This document shows, in pieces, positions 32,892 through 41,680 of a stretch of 64,000 bases of DNA; positions within the stretch are counted from its first letter, which is position 1; every line of letters starts with the position of its first letter. This stretch comes from Candidatus Defluviilinea proxima. Lineage in GTDB: Bacteria > Chloroflexota > Anaerolineae > Anaerolineales > Villigracilaceae. Location of the stretch: contig JADKIW010000001.1 of assembly GCA_016721115.1 (NCBI GenBank), positions 697,501 to 761,500 of the forward strand, in the 5' to 3' direction. A model generated the notes under the pieces. The model saw only the letters and a list, made by a program, of their open reading frames with translations. It was not told the DNA's origin and made no database searches. The position numbers were made by a program, and so were the translations under genes.

Positions 32892-35231
32892 ATGAAAAAA
32901 ATATTCTCCATTCTTCTTTTATTATCTTTGATCGTTATACCGTTCACAGAAGTCCACGCTACTCCAACCGGCATTGGAGTTATTGGCGATAGTGCCACTC
33001 AGCCATACCGGTGTATTGGACGCGGGAGCTCTACGTCATTTACATGGACAGAAGTTCTTGCGCTGGTTCGCGGAATTAATTTTGGCGGCGAACCATGTGA
33101 ACCATACAATCAGGCATGGAGCGGGGAAACGATTGCGCTCAATATGACGTCACAAACCGAGGACGTTGTAACCGATTTCCAAAATGGCAATATTGGAAGA
33201 GTCATCATCATGTTGGGGCACAACGACCTATATGCCAACACCGGTACGCCAAACGTCAACAACTTGCTTTCCATTTATAGAACAAACCTAAATACTCTCA
33301 TCAATGCAGGAATCGCGCCCAGCAATATCCTAGTCATCGATGTTTCACAGGAAAACTGGGATGGTCCCATAAAACCTCTTGTCGACTCATTCAACGCCGG
33401 GCTCAGAAACTTATCTACTGAAAAAGGTACAGCATTTGCATCCTGGGCAGCCTTCCACATTGAGGCGGCCTGTCGCTCTACCAACGACGGTATGTCCTAT
33501 AACATCGGCGGACAGATCATCAACAATGCATTCGGCGACGAGTATCACAATTGGCGTGTCACTGATGGGCACTTGGGAACGCTTGCTAATGGTGTATTCG
33601 CTAACGCTTTGATGTCCGATTTCCTAGGTATTCCTCGAATGACTGACGCAGAAATGTTGTCCATCGTCGGCGGCTCGGTTGTGCCATCGAATCCCCCACC
33701 AAGCTGTTCTCCTGCTCCCACGCTTACGCCACTGAAAACTCCTACTCCCACAGCGACATTCTCTGGCACATTGATGCCAACATCCACATTTACATCAACT
33801 GTTGTCCCTTCCGCTACATCAACCTTCACGCCAGTATTGACTGCAACACCATCCAACACACCCATTCCGGGCAGTTCACCAACACGAACAGCAACCGCAT
33901 CAGGTAACATCATAACCCTTGGCGAAACAAATATCTTGAGCATGAGCTATTCCGGGGTGGGGAACCGACTGATCGCACAACAAGTCACTCTTTCTCAAAG
34001 CGCAACCATCCAAAGCTTGAGCTACTATGTATCCACAGCAAGCGGACAACTTCGACTTGGCATCTACAATAATTCAGGAAGCAATCCCGGAACCCTTGTT
34101 GCCGAAACAGCCGCATTCACGCCGGTCACAGGTTGGAACACTCAACCGGTTCTCACACAGACCGCACTAGCTCCCGGCACCTATTGGCTGGCATTTCTTC
34201 CACAAAACGACAGCTTCGCCGGCCGGATTACCCTTTCCGGTACAGGGCGACATTACAGTTACACCTTTGGAGCATTGCCATCGGCATTCGCAAGCTCAGT
34301 AGCAAGTGACTCATTCCATTTTTCGCTGTACGCCACCCTATCAACAGGTGCAGTACCCAGCAACACTGCAACATTTACACAATTACCGAACAATACCCCA
34401 ACTCGAACTAACACACCTCTGTCGACCAACACCGCAACAGTTACGCCGCCCCCAAGCAGTACTCCAACTCAAACTAGAACACCAGTGTTGACTCTCACGC
34501 CAACCAACACATCGTTACCCAGCAGTACGCCAACAAATACTACGGCACCCAGTATCACACCGAGCAAAACACCGACCAATACACTGGTGAGTTCCACGTC
34601 AACATCCACAATAACTCGGACTCCAACTAGAACAAGAACGCCAACCAGAACTCCAACTTCCAGTAGAACACCCACCAGTGTTCCGGCTTCAGTCACACCA
34701 AGTAGGACAGCAACGAACGCCCCTATACCGAGCGCCACAACAAGTAGTGTCGTGACGCAAACAGCAACGGCACCGAACAGCCTCATAACCCTTGGTGAAA
34801 CAAATATCTTGAGCATGAGCTATTCCGGGGTTGGGAACCGACTGATCGCACAACAAGTCACTCTTTCTCAAAGCGCAACCATCCAAAGCTTGAGCTACTA
34901 TGTATCCACAGCAAGCGGACAACTGCGGCTTGGCATCTACAACAATTCAGGAAGCAATCCCGGAACCCTTGTTGCTGAAACCGCCGCATTCACACCGGTC
35001 ACTGGTTGGAACACCCAGCCGGTTCTCACGCAAACTGTGCTAGCTCCCGGCACCTATTGGCTGGCATTTCTTCCACAAAATGACAGTCTGGCCGGTCGAA
35101 TCACCCTTGCCGGTACCGGACAACATTATAGTTACACCTTTGGAGCATTGCCATCGGCATTTTCAAGTTCAGTAGCGAGTGACACATTCCACTTCTCGCT
35201 GTATGCCACCCTATCAACAGGCACTCCGTAG
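32892..35231 (+). CDS. Secreted SGNH-hydrolase with twin C-terminal domains
   Basis: Starting at ATG 32892 (GGGAG nine bases before; two in-frame codons GTG GTA precede it), the 779-residue protein has a signal peptide cut after VHA. The SGNH esterase domain (about 25-255) shows VIGDS (nucleophile Ser), IMLGHND, and a late Asp-Gly-His (TDGHLG) as catalytic blocks. A Pro/Thr linker follows, then a beta domain of about 146 residues (ITLGETNILSMSYSGVG to SLYATLSTG), a second very long Thr-Pro linker, and a nearly identical second copy of the same domain to the C terminus. The twin domains probably bind carbohydrate or anchor the enzyme. Terminator directly after the stop. Confidence 0.87.
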   Translation: MKKIFSILLLLSLIVIPFTEVHATPTGIGVIGDSATQPYRCIGRGSSTSFTWTEVLALVRGINFGGEPCEPYNQAWSGETIALNMTSQTEDVVTDFQNGNIGRVIIMLGHNDLYANTGTPNVNNLLSIYRTNLNTLINAGIAPSNILVIDVSQENWDGPIKPLVDSFNAGLRNLSTEKGTAFASWAAFHIEAACRSTNDGMSYNIGGQIINNAFGDEYHNWRVTDGHLGTLANGVFANALMSDFLGIPRMTDAEMLSIVGGSVVPSNPPPSCSPAPTLTPLKTPTPTATFSGTLMPTSTFTSTVVPSATSTFTPVLTATPSNTPIPGSSPTRTATASGNIITLGETNILSMSYSGVGNRLIAQQVTLSQSATIQSLSYYVSTASGQLRLGIYNNSGSNPGTLVAETAAFTPVTGWNTQPVLTQTALAPGTYWLAFLPQNDSFAGRITLSGTGRHYSYTFGALPSAFASSVASDSFHFSLYATLSTGAVPSNTATFTQLPNNTPTRTNTPLSTNTATVTPPPSSTPTQTRTPVLTLTPTNTSLPSSTPTNTTAPSITPSKTPTNTLVSSTSTSTITRTPTRTRTPTRTPTSSRTPTSVPASVTPSRTATNAPIPSATTSSVVTQTATAPNSLITLGETNILSMSYSGVGNRLIAQQVTLSQSATIQSLSYYVSTASGQLRLGIYNNSGSNPGTLVAETAAFTPVTGWNTQPVLTQTVLAPGTYWLAFLPQNDSLAGRITLAGTGQHYSYTFGALPSAFSSSVASDTFHFSLYATLSTGTP
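33911..34348 (+). repeat. Direct repeat, copy A (twin domain of the SGNH protein)
   Basis: About 438 bp, nearly identical in DNA to 34784-35221; most differences are silent third-position changes. The two copies code for the C-terminal twin domains. Confidence 0.9.
34784..35221 (+). repeat. Direct repeat, copy B (twin domain of the SGNH protein)
   Basis: Second copy of the 438-bp repeat. It lies at the extreme 3' end of the gene, so the duplication again involves a gene tail, here kept in frame. Confidence 0.9.
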
Positions 35232-35235
35232 ATAA

Positions 35236-35276
35236 AAAGACATCCGAGTCTAAACAAAGCTCGGATGTCTTTTTTT
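35236..35276. terminator. Terminator between convergent SGNH and mutase genes
   Basis: Stem AAAGACATCCGAG with perfect complement, eleven-base loop and a T7 run on the plus strand, preceded by A-rich bases that serve the minus strand. Confidence 0.9.
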
Positions 35277-36954
35277 ATATCATCGTCGGCTCTTCGTACA
35301 CACCGAACACTTCCTTCATCACCTGAATGATCTCTCCCAATGTCGCATACGCATGGACAGCTTCCATGATATGCGGCATTGTGTTCTGCGTCCCATGCAA
35401 TGCGATTCGTAGACGATCCAAAGCCTGACCGACTCGTCCACTATCGCGCGTCTTGCGGACTTCTTCCAGTCGCCTCACTTGCCTTTCATAACCAGCTGGA
35501 TCCATTTCAAGGAGCGGGATACTCAGCGGTTTCTTTTCTGCGTAAGCGTTCACCCCGACGATTTTCCGCACACCCGTATCGATCTCACGCTGATAACGAT
35601 ACGCCGCATCGGAGATCTCACTCTGGAAGAATCCCTTTTCAATAGCAGGGATGACTCCTCCCAACTCTTCAACTCGACGGAAATATTCATATACCTGCGC
35701 TTCAATGCGGTCGGTCATCGCTTCGACGAAGAAACTGCCACCCAGCGGATCAACTGTATTCGTCACACCCGATTCTTCCGCGATGATCTGTTGTGTACGG
35801 AGAGCAATGGTCACCGCATGTTCAGAGGGAAGAGCGAGCGCTTCATCGAGCGAATTGGTGTGTAACGATTGTGTGCCGCCGAGGACGGCGGCAAGAGCCT
35901 GCAGTGCAACACGCACGACATTGTTCTCTGGCTGTTGTGCAGTGAGTGAAACTCCAGCCGTCTGCGTGTGGAAACGACACAACCACGAACGCGGATTCTT
36001 CGCCCCGAACGTTTCCTTCATCTCCCTCGCCCAAATGCGACGTGCCGCACGATACTTGGCGATCTCTTCAAAGAAATCGTTATGTGCGTTGAAGAAGAAC
36101 GAAAGACGCGGCGCGAACTCGTCCACGTCCATGCCACGGGCGATGCCCCAGCGCACATATTCAAGGCCATCGCCGAGAGTGAATGCAAGTTCCTGTGCCG
36201 CAGTCGAGCCCGCCTCACGGATGTGGTATCCGCTGATCGAAATGGTATTCCATTGCGGCACTTTCTGCGAACCGAACTCCATCGTATCCACAACCAGTCG
36301 CATGGACGGTTCAGGCGGGAAGATATATTCCTTTTGCGCGATAAATTCTTTGAGAATATCGTTCTGTATCGTGCCGCGCAGTTGATCGAGGCGTATTCCG
36401 CGATTCTCTGCCGCCGCAAGATACATGGCCCAAGTGATCGCGGCCGGCGAGTTGATCGTCATACTCGTGGACACTTGATCGAGCGGAATGCCATCGAGCA
36501 GAATTTCCATATCTTTCAATGAAGAGACTGCCACACCACACTTGCCGAACTCTCCCAACGCTTCCGGTTGATCAGTGTCATAACCCATCAATGTTGCGAG
36601 ATCGAACGCGATGGATAGACCTGTTTGTCCCTGTTCCAGTAAATATTTGAAGCGTTGATTTGTCTCTTCGGCAGTGCCGAAACCTGCGAACATCCTCATC
36701 GTCCAGAGTTTGGACCGGTAAAGCGTCGGGTGGACTCCTCTTGTGAAGGGGTATCCGCCCGGAAGTCCAAGAGAAGAGGCGTGATCGTCATCCGCAACAT
36801 CGAGCGGAGTATAGAGTCGGTTGATCGGTTCGGAGGAGGTCGTGATGAATTCTTCAGATCGTTCAGGTAATGATTTGAGTGCTTTATTCAGGCTGGTTTC
36901 TTCCCACTTGTTCAGCGCGTCTTGCAATTCGTCGAGTTTCTTTTTATCGTACAT
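35275..36954 (-). CDS. Methylmalonyl-CoA mutase large subunit (substrate-binding part)
   Basis: B12-dependent isomerase of succinyl-CoA and methylmalonyl-CoA. I choose ATG 36954 because AAAGGAGTTCTC precedes it and the protein then begins MYDKKKLDELQDALNKWEE; 559 residues. The substrate barrel shows YTPLDVADDD, PFTRGVHPTLYRSKLWTMRMFAGFG (about 70-95), FDLATLMGYDTD, and CRFHTQTAGVSLTAQQPENN. The protein stops after EEPTMI and has no C-terminal cobalamin-binding domain, so a separate small subunit must be encoded elsewhere, as in archaeal-type mutases. No epimerase or MeaB gene lies next to it. Confidence 0.92.
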   Translation of the reverse strand: MYDKKKLDELQDALNKWEETSLNKALKSLPERSEEFITTSSEPINRLYTPLDVADDDHASSLGLPGGYPFTRGVHPTLYRSKLWTMRMFAGFGTAEETNQRFKYLLEQGQTGLSIAFDLATLMGYDTDQPEALGEFGKCGVAVSSLKDMEILLDGIPLDQVSTSMTINSPAAITWAMYLAAAENRGIRLDQLRGTIQNDILKEFIAQKEYIFPPEPSMRLVVDTMEFGSQKVPQWNTISISGYHIREAGSTAAQELAFTLGDGLEYVRWGIARGMDVDEFAPRLSFFFNAHNDFFEEIAKYRAARRIWAREMKETFGAKNPRSWLCRFHTQTAGVSLTAQQPENNVVRVALQALAAVLGGTQSLHTNSLDEALALPSEHAVTIALRTQQIIAEESGVTNTVDPLGGSFFVEAMTDRIEAQVYEYFRRVEELGGVIPAIEKGFFQSEISDAAYRYQREIDTGVRKIVGVNAYAEKKPLSIPLLEMDPAGYERQVRRLEEVRKTRDSGRVGQALDRLRIALHGTQNTMPHIMEAVHAYATLGEIIQVMKEVFGVYEEPTMI

Positions 36955-36989
36955 GAGAACTCCTTTGGCTGTGACAAAATTATACTGTA

Positions 36990-37031
36990 GACCATGGACG
37001 ATGTTCCTGCCTTTGTCCATCGTCCATGGTC
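36990..37031. repeat. Inverted repeat in divergent promoter region
   Basis: GACCATGGACGATG and its perfect complement are separated by 14 bases. It sits between the mutase start and the DUF3090 gene. Confidence 0.75.
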
Positions 37032-37042
37032 AATTGTCTATT

Positions 37043-37058
37043 CTGGTATACTCGCCGC
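37043..37058 (+). promoter_or_regulatory. -10 box six bases before the DUF3090 start
   Basis: TATACT-CGCCGC-ATG: the -10-like hexamer ends six bases before the start codon, and there is no Shine-Dalgarno. A leaderless transcript is the simplest reading. Confidence 0.55.
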
Positions 37059-37586
37059 ATGCCACGATTTGAAATTGACGTTGACCCTTGCGACCATCTG
37101 ACCTCCGATGCCATTGGCAGGCCCGGTCAGCGGGTCTTTTATTTACAGGCCTATCAAGACCAGCGTACGATCACTGTGATCATCGAAAAGGCGCAGTTGC
37201 AATCGCTCGCCATCGGCATCGAACAATTCCTTTCGCAACTTGATGAGCAAAACCCAGACCTCACCGAGGCATCTGGCGATTATGTCGAAGACATCATGCG
37301 CATCAACCCACCCGTAGACCCGCTTTTCCGCGTCGGCGAGATCGGCCTTGGCTACGATAAAGACCGCGACATGGTCGTGTTGTTCGCCAAGGAATTATTG
37401 ACCGAAGAGGAAGACCCCGAAAGTGCGGCGGTTGTCCGCTTTTGGGCAACACGCTCTCAAGTGCGGATGTTGGCACGCTGGGGCGTTGAAGTCGCTGCAC
37501 GTGGACGTCCCGTCTGCCCACAATGTGGTCAACCCGAAGAACCCGAAGGTCATTTCTGTCCGAAGAAGAACGGGCACATGCACTAA
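37059..37586 (+). CDS. DUF3090 family protein
   Basis: I choose ATG 37059 (MPRFEIDVDPCDHLTSDAIG), giving 175 residues. The conserved family start (GRPGQRVFYLQAYQD), the acidic middle and the C-terminal zinc-ribbon-like end (VCPQCGQPEEPEGHFCPKKNGH) are all present. In Actinobacteria this family (SCO1663) lies beside SCO1664, and the same neighbour follows here after 50 bases. Molecular function is unknown; the C-terminal Cys/His set suggests a bound metal. Confidence 0.88.
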   Translation: MPRFEIDVDPCDHLTSDAIGRPGQRVFYLQAYQDQRTITVIIEKAQLQSLAIGIEQFLSQLDEQNPDLTEASGDYVEDIMRINPPVDPLFRVGEIGLGYDKDRDMVVLFAKELLTEEEDPESAAVVRFWATRSQVRMLARWGVEVAARGRPVCPQCGQPEEPEGHFCPKKNGHMH

Positions 37587-37636
37587 CGTTGAAATGTTCA
37601 CACGTTTAAACGTGCAAACCTGCCAACTTGCAAACG

Positions 37637-38341
37637 ATGGCAAATCCCCACCCTCTTCAAACAGTTTTTCAACACGGCAACCTTGAGATCAAAGGTCAAT
37701 TTACGCTCGGGTCGAATTACACCTTCCTTGTAGAAGTCACTCACGAAGATCAGATCATTCCCGCTGTGTACAAACCCACCAAAGGCGAACAACCTCTATG
37801 GGATTTTGAAGAGAACACGCTGGCCCTGCGCGAAGTCGCCGCGTATATCGTCAGTGAGCGGCTTGGCTTTCACATCGTCCCATTTACGATCCTGCGTGAA
37901 GACGGTCCGTATGGCGCAGGCTCGCTCCAACAATTCATCGAGCACGATCCCAACTATCACTACTTCACCTTCTCGCCTGAAGATAAACTTCTCCTCAAAC
38001 CCGTCACTCTCTTCGACCTGCTCATCAACAACGCAGACCGCAAAGGCGGTCACGTTTTCTTCGAGAACGACACGCACAATCTCTTCGCCATCGATCATGG
38101 CATCTGCTTCCACGAAGATGACAAGCTCCGCACCGTGCTTTGGGATTTCAGCGGGCAATCGATTCCAGACGACTTGCTCTCGCTTCTTTCTTTAAACTCA
38201 AGCCTGCTCGCTGACCTTGAGCCGTATCTCAGCCCAAACGAGATCACCGCACTCCAATCCCGCGCGGACTCGATCCTCGCCAAGAAAATTTTCCCCCGCC
38301 AGCCGCGTGACCGTCGCGCCATGCCCTGGCCGCCGTTATAA
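37637..38341 (+). CDS. SCO1664 family protein (PI3K/HipA-like kinase fold)
   Basis: 234 residues from ATG 37637. Kinase-like motifs: VYKPTKGEQPLWDFEENTLALREVAAYIVSERLG (about 45-78), VTLFDLLINNADRKGGHVF (the catalytic D..N.DR.G.. loop, about 128) and LFAIDHGICFH (metal-binding Asp, about 155). These fit the phosphatidylinositol-3/4-kinase-like superfamily to which the SCO1664 family has been compared. It forms a pair with DUF3090, as in Actinobacteria, where mshC is often adjacent; no mshC is seen here. Just upstream is a CACGTTTAAACGTG palindrome. Substrate unknown. Confidence 0.85.
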   Translation: MANPHPLQTVFQHGNLEIKGQFTLGSNYTFLVEVTHEDQIIPAVYKPTKGEQPLWDFEENTLALREVAAYIVSERLGFHIVPFTILREDGPYGAGSLQQFIEHDPNYHYFTFSPEDKLLLKPVTLFDLLINNADRKGGHVFFENDTHNLFAIDHGICFHEDDKLRTVLWDFSGQSIPDDLLSLLSLNSSLLADLEPYLSPNEITALQSRADSILAKKIFPRQPRDRRAMPWPPL

Positions 38342-38346
38342 ATCCT

Positions 38347-38380
38347 ATCGTAGTGAAGGGCAGCTGCCCTTCACTACGAT
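38347..38380. repeat. Perfect 34-bp palindrome
   Basis: ATCGTAGTGAAGGGCAG followed directly by its exact reverse complement, without a loop. It lies between the SCO1664 and homoserine dehydrogenase genes. There is no T-run, and it shares the GGGCAGCTGCCC-type centre with 51587-51608. Confidence 0.9.
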
Positions 38381-38401
38381 GATAATTTTAGGAGAAATAA
38401 T

Positions 38402-39439
38402 ATGCCTCATTACAACCTCGCCTTCATCGGATTCGGAAACGTCGCACGTTCATTAGCCCGCCTGCTTGAACGCAAAAGCGACTTGATGAAATCCAAGTAC
38501 AACATCACGTATTCTGTCACCGGCATCGCAACGGGAAGCCGTGGTTTTGCCGTGAACCCCAACGGGCTTGATGTGAACAAAGCCATCGAACTTGTGGAGA
38601 GTAAACAGTCCATTTCATCGCTTTCCACGATCAAGGCCGAGAGCTCACTGGATGTAATAAAGAACTCGAAAGCTGATGTCATGTTCGAGAACTCACCCGT
38701 CAACACCCAAACAGGACAACCCGCCCTCGACCACATCCGCACCGCGCTGAATTTAGGAATGCATGTCAGCACCGCCAACAAGGGACCGGTTGTCCACGGT
38801 TATCGGGAATTAACCGCGTTGGCAGAATCGAAGGGGAAAAAGTTCAGGTTTGAATCCGCAGTGATGGGAGGCGCACCAGTTTTCTCGGTCATGCGAGAGG
38901 CGTTTCCTCTGGCAGAGTTGGTGTCGCTTAAGGGAATCTTCAACGCTACGACCAATGTCATCCTATCCAGAATGGAAAGCGGAGAGTCTTACGAACAGGC
39001 TCTACAGTTTGCCCAATCCATCGGCCTGGCAGAGACTGACCCCACCAACGACGTGGATGGTTGGGATGCAGCGATCAAGGTCGCGGCGCTGGTCACCGTG
39101 TTGATGGATACGCCAATGACGCCACAAGATGTCAACCCGACCGGCATCCGCGGCATCACAAGCGAAATGATCGCCAAGGCAAAAGCCGATGGCAAACGTT
39201 ATAAGTTGGTGTGTTCGGCTGAAAAAGTTGGAGATACTGTGAAAGCCAGCGTTGCCCCCGAATTGGTGGATGCCACATCGCCGTTATACGGCATGATGAA
39301 CTCCAGCACCGGCGTCACCTTCCGCACCGATGTGATCCTCGATTACTCGATCACTCTCTCCGAGAAACCCGGTATGCAAGGCGGCCCCGTCGAAACGGCC
39401 TATGGTCTGTTCGCAGACTTTGTGAACATCGCGAGGTAA
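38402..39439 (+). CDS. hom: Homoserine dehydrogenase
   Basis: NAD(P)-dependent reduction of aspartate semialdehyde to homoserine in threonine/methionine synthesis. 345 residues: Rossmann start LAFIGFGNVARSLARLL, catalytic-domain motifs ANKGPVV (about 122), ESAVMGGAPVFSVMRE (about 155), GIFNATTNVILSRME (about 180) and ETDPTNDVDGWDAAIKVAAL (about 215). There is no C-terminal ACT domain, so threonine feedback of the usual kind is unlikely. AGGAGAAATAAT-ATG supports the start. A terminator follows. Confidence 0.94.
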   Translation: MPHYNLAFIGFGNVARSLARLLERKSDLMKSKYNITYSVTGIATGSRGFAVNPNGLDVNKAIELVESKQSISSLSTIKAESSLDVIKNSKADVMFENSPVNTQTGQPALDHIRTALNLGMHVSTANKGPVVHGYRELTALAESKGKKFRFESAVMGGAPVFSVMREAFPLAELVSLKGIFNATTNVILSRMESGESYEQALQFAQSIGLAETDPTNDVDGWDAAIKVAALVTVLMDTPMTPQDVNPTGIRGITSEMIAKAKADGKRYKLVCSAEKVGDTVKASVAPELVDATSPLYGMMNSSTGVTFRTDVILDYSITLSEKPGMQGGPVETAYGLFADFVNIAR

Positions 39440-39454
39440 TGTGTAAGTGCTATC

Positions 39455-39494
39455 AAGGTGACAGTCACTTTTGACGTGACTGTCACCTTTTTGT
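39455..39494 (+). terminator. Terminator after hom
   Basis: Stem AAGGTGACAGTCAC with its complement, seven-base loop, and TTTTTG after the stem. It ends at the stop codon of the convergent kinase gene. Confidence 0.88.
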
Positions 39495-40079
39495 TTAACT
39501 TGGCGTTGGCGGTTCGTATGTCCAACCGTTACTTCTTACCCACCGTAATACATCGTCACAGGTTTGCTCAGGGGTTTTATCGTTTGTGTACACAATATGC
39601 TTGGCTAGATCATAGTTTGAATGATTACGTACGAAGAGCTCATTGACCGCCCGTTGTTCTTCAGATGCATACTCGTTACGTGCATGCAAGGTTTGGATCG
39701 ATTCGTCCTGATCGGGTGAAGGCAGAAGCAATATCACATGCGGATACGGCTCGAAAAGTGCACGGACTCGTTCGAAGAGGTCATCCTCTTCATATACAGT
39801 CTGGCTTCCGCCGAAATCGTAGATGCATTCTCGGAACTCTTCCAGCATCCTTTTGACGGCGTAGGCTTCGAAGGGCTTCCAGTAATGGTAAAGTCCCCAA
39901 AACCCGCCTTCTGTATATTTTTCGCGAGCGTTTTCTCTCTCATAACCAAGTTCGTCAAAATATTTCCAACGCAACAAGTCCATGGAACGGTGCGGCAACA
40001 TGGTACGTTCGTAGAGCAATTCAGCGATGGTGGTCTTGCCCGAGCCAATGGGACCTATAAGGAATATCTCTGATTTCAT
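39495..40079 (-). CDS. P-loop kinase, shikimate-kinase-like
   Basis: 194 residues. The N terminus MKSEIFLIGPIGSGKTTIAELLYERTMLPHRSMDLLRWKYFDELGY shows a Walker A motif followed by the acidic residue pair typical of shikimate kinase and gluconate kinase relatives. HVILLLPSPDQDESIQTLHAR resembles the Walker B and LID region. The substrate-binding residues of shikimate kinase are not obvious, so I would not assign a substrate. It stands alone. Confidence 0.75.
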   Translation of the reverse strand: MKSEIFLIGPIGSGKTTIAELLYERTMLPHRSMDLLRWKYFDELGYERENAREKYTEGGFWGLYHYWKPFEAYAVKRMLEEFRECIYDFGGSQTVYEEDDLFERVRALFEPYPHVILLLPSPDQDESIQTLHARNEYASEEQRAVNELFVRNHSNYDLAKHIVYTNDKTPEQTCDDVLRWVRSNGWTYEPPTPS

Positions 40080-40269
40080 ACCGACAATTCTTTCGCAAAT
40101 AAAAGGGTGTGATGATGAGCATACTAATCATACTTGATAAACTCTGCGACAGGTCGGTTGTCGCGCAATTGCAATCCGGTCTTTGCAGAAATTCATTGGG
40201 GTACAATAAGGCCATCATCACAGTCTATTTCACGGTAGTACCGCGTAGAGCCCATTCGGGAGGTTTTTG

Positions 40270-41121
40270 ATGTCCATCACAAAAGAGCGCACACTTTCCT
40301 ATGTTGAACAGGAATGGGGAACCTATATTGAACGTTTCCGTCATCTGCCCCAAGACGAGCAGAAAAAACGCGTCAACGCTCAAGGCTATGAACAATTCCG
40401 CGATATGCTGGCACACATCCTTGCCTGGTGGGAGGAAGGAATGGGCATCATCCTTGCCATCGCCGAAGAACGCGAATACGAACGCAAAAAGTATGATTTC
40501 GATGTTTTCAATGCAGAGGCGATTGCCCGCCACAAACCATGGAACGAAACCGAGTTCTTGACTCACTTTGAGAAAACGCGTCAGAAAATGGGAGCAGACC
40601 TAAAGTCGATGAATGAGGCGGTTTTCGAGAATCGACGGGTCAAAGGCTGGTTGAACGGAATCATCTTCGGTCATGCGCGCGAACATCTCGTCGCGCTGAG
40701 TCGCTTTCTCGTTGTCGATATGCTGGAGAACGAATGGGCCACCTATATCGCCGATTTCAAAGCGCTTGATGATGAAAAGAAAAAAGAATTTCTTGAGAAG
40801 CAAGGCTTTGAAAAATTTCATGACCTGCTTGCCCATATCGTCGGCTGGTGGGAGGAAGGTGCACGCATCATTACCGGCATTATGGACAGTCCGTCCTTCA
40901 CATGGGAAGCGCACGACACCGATGCGTTTAATAAGGAACTGACCGAAAAATTTTCAACATGGACAGACGCAGACCTGTTCGCACATTATGAATCTGTGCG
41001 GCTTGCCCTGATAGACCTCGTGGCCGAATTGCCCGAAGATGCCTTGTTGAATAAGGACATCGAAGGCTGGCTCAAGGATGATGTGGTGGATCATTACGAA
41101 GAACACCCCATCCCCGCCTGA
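40270..41121 (+). CDS. Double-domain ClbS/DfsB (DinB-like) protein
   Basis: 283 residues from ATG 40270, after GGGAGG. The protein is a tandem duplication of a four-helix DinB-like domain. Each half has the pattern LENEWxTYIxxF...QGYEQFxDxLAHIxxWWEEGxxII (about 10-60 and 150-200) followed by FNxExxxKxxxWxxxxxxxHF. ClbS/DfsB relatives include the colibactin-protection protein ClbS; a hydrolase role for this one is not shown. The usual histidine triad of metal-binding DinB proteins is only partly visible (LAHI, YEEH). Function unknown. Confidence 0.78.
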   Translation: MSITKERTLSYVEQEWGTYIERFRHLPQDEQKKRVNAQGYEQFRDMLAHILAWWEEGMGIILAIAEEREYERKKYDFDVFNAEAIARHKPWNETEFLTHFEKTRQKMGADLKSMNEAVFENRRVKGWLNGIIFGHAREHLVALSRFLVVDMLENEWATYIADFKALDDEKKKEFLEKQGFEKFHDLLAHIVGWWEEGARIITGIMDSPSFTWEAHDTDAFNKELTEKFSTWTDADLFAHYESVRLALIDLVAELPEDALLNKDIEGWLKDDVVDHYEEHPIPA

Positions 41122-41190
41122 CATTTCGCTTTGTTTCGACTAAGCTCAACACAAGCTTTCTTAACTGATACCTGACCCAACACCCCAAAC

Positions 41191-41670
41191 ATGAATCACA
41201 CCGTTTACCTTTCTCTTGGCTCCAACCTTGGCAATCGTTCTGCAAATTTAAAAGAGGCCATCTCTTCCCTCTCACCTCAAATGGAAGTGAAGAAAAAATC
41301 AAGCGTTTACGAAACGCCGCCCTGGGGATACACTGAGCAGGAAAAATTTCTCAATCAAGTGTTGATGGCAAAGACATATCTTGATCCTGAACCTTTGCTC
41401 AAGCACCTCAAGCGATTGGAAGTGGCACTGGGACGCAAAGCCACGTTTCGGTACGGTCCACGCTTGATCGACATTGATATTATCTTCTACGATGAACTCG
41501 TCATCGAAACACCTTCGTTGACCATTCCACATCCGCAACTGCCCGAGCGCGGATTCGTATTACTGCCTATGATGGATATCGCACCAGACCTGATACACCC
41601 CGTGAACAAGAAAAGCATCCGTGAAATGATGGCGGCATGCAACGCAGGTGAGATCAAGAAGTTTGCATAA
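41191..41670 (+). CDS. folK: 6-hydroxymethyl-7,8-dihydropterin pyrophosphokinase
   Basis: Folate synthesis: transfers pyrophosphate from ATP to the pterin. 159 residues, family length. Motifs YLSLGSNLGNR (6), SSVYETPPWGY (42), FLNQV (55), and the signature FRYGPRLIDIDIIFYDE (about 89-105) with the two metal-binding aspartates, then IPHPQLPERGFVLLPM. The partner folP is 9 kb away on the same strand. No Shine-Dalgarno stands before ATG. Confidence 0.95.
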   Translation: MNHTVYLSLGSNLGNRSANLKEAISSLSPQMEVKKKSSVYETPPWGYTEQEKFLNQVLMAKTYLDPEPLLKHLKRLEVALGRKATFRYGPRLIDIDIIFYDELVIETPSLTIPHPQLPERGFVLLPMMDIAPDLIHPVNKKSIREMMAACNAGEIKKFA

Positions 41671-41680
41671 AGGAGCAAGC

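Noticed and set aside
35651..36385. 244-codon plus-strand open frame
   Set aside because: Antisense to methylmalonyl-CoA mutase.
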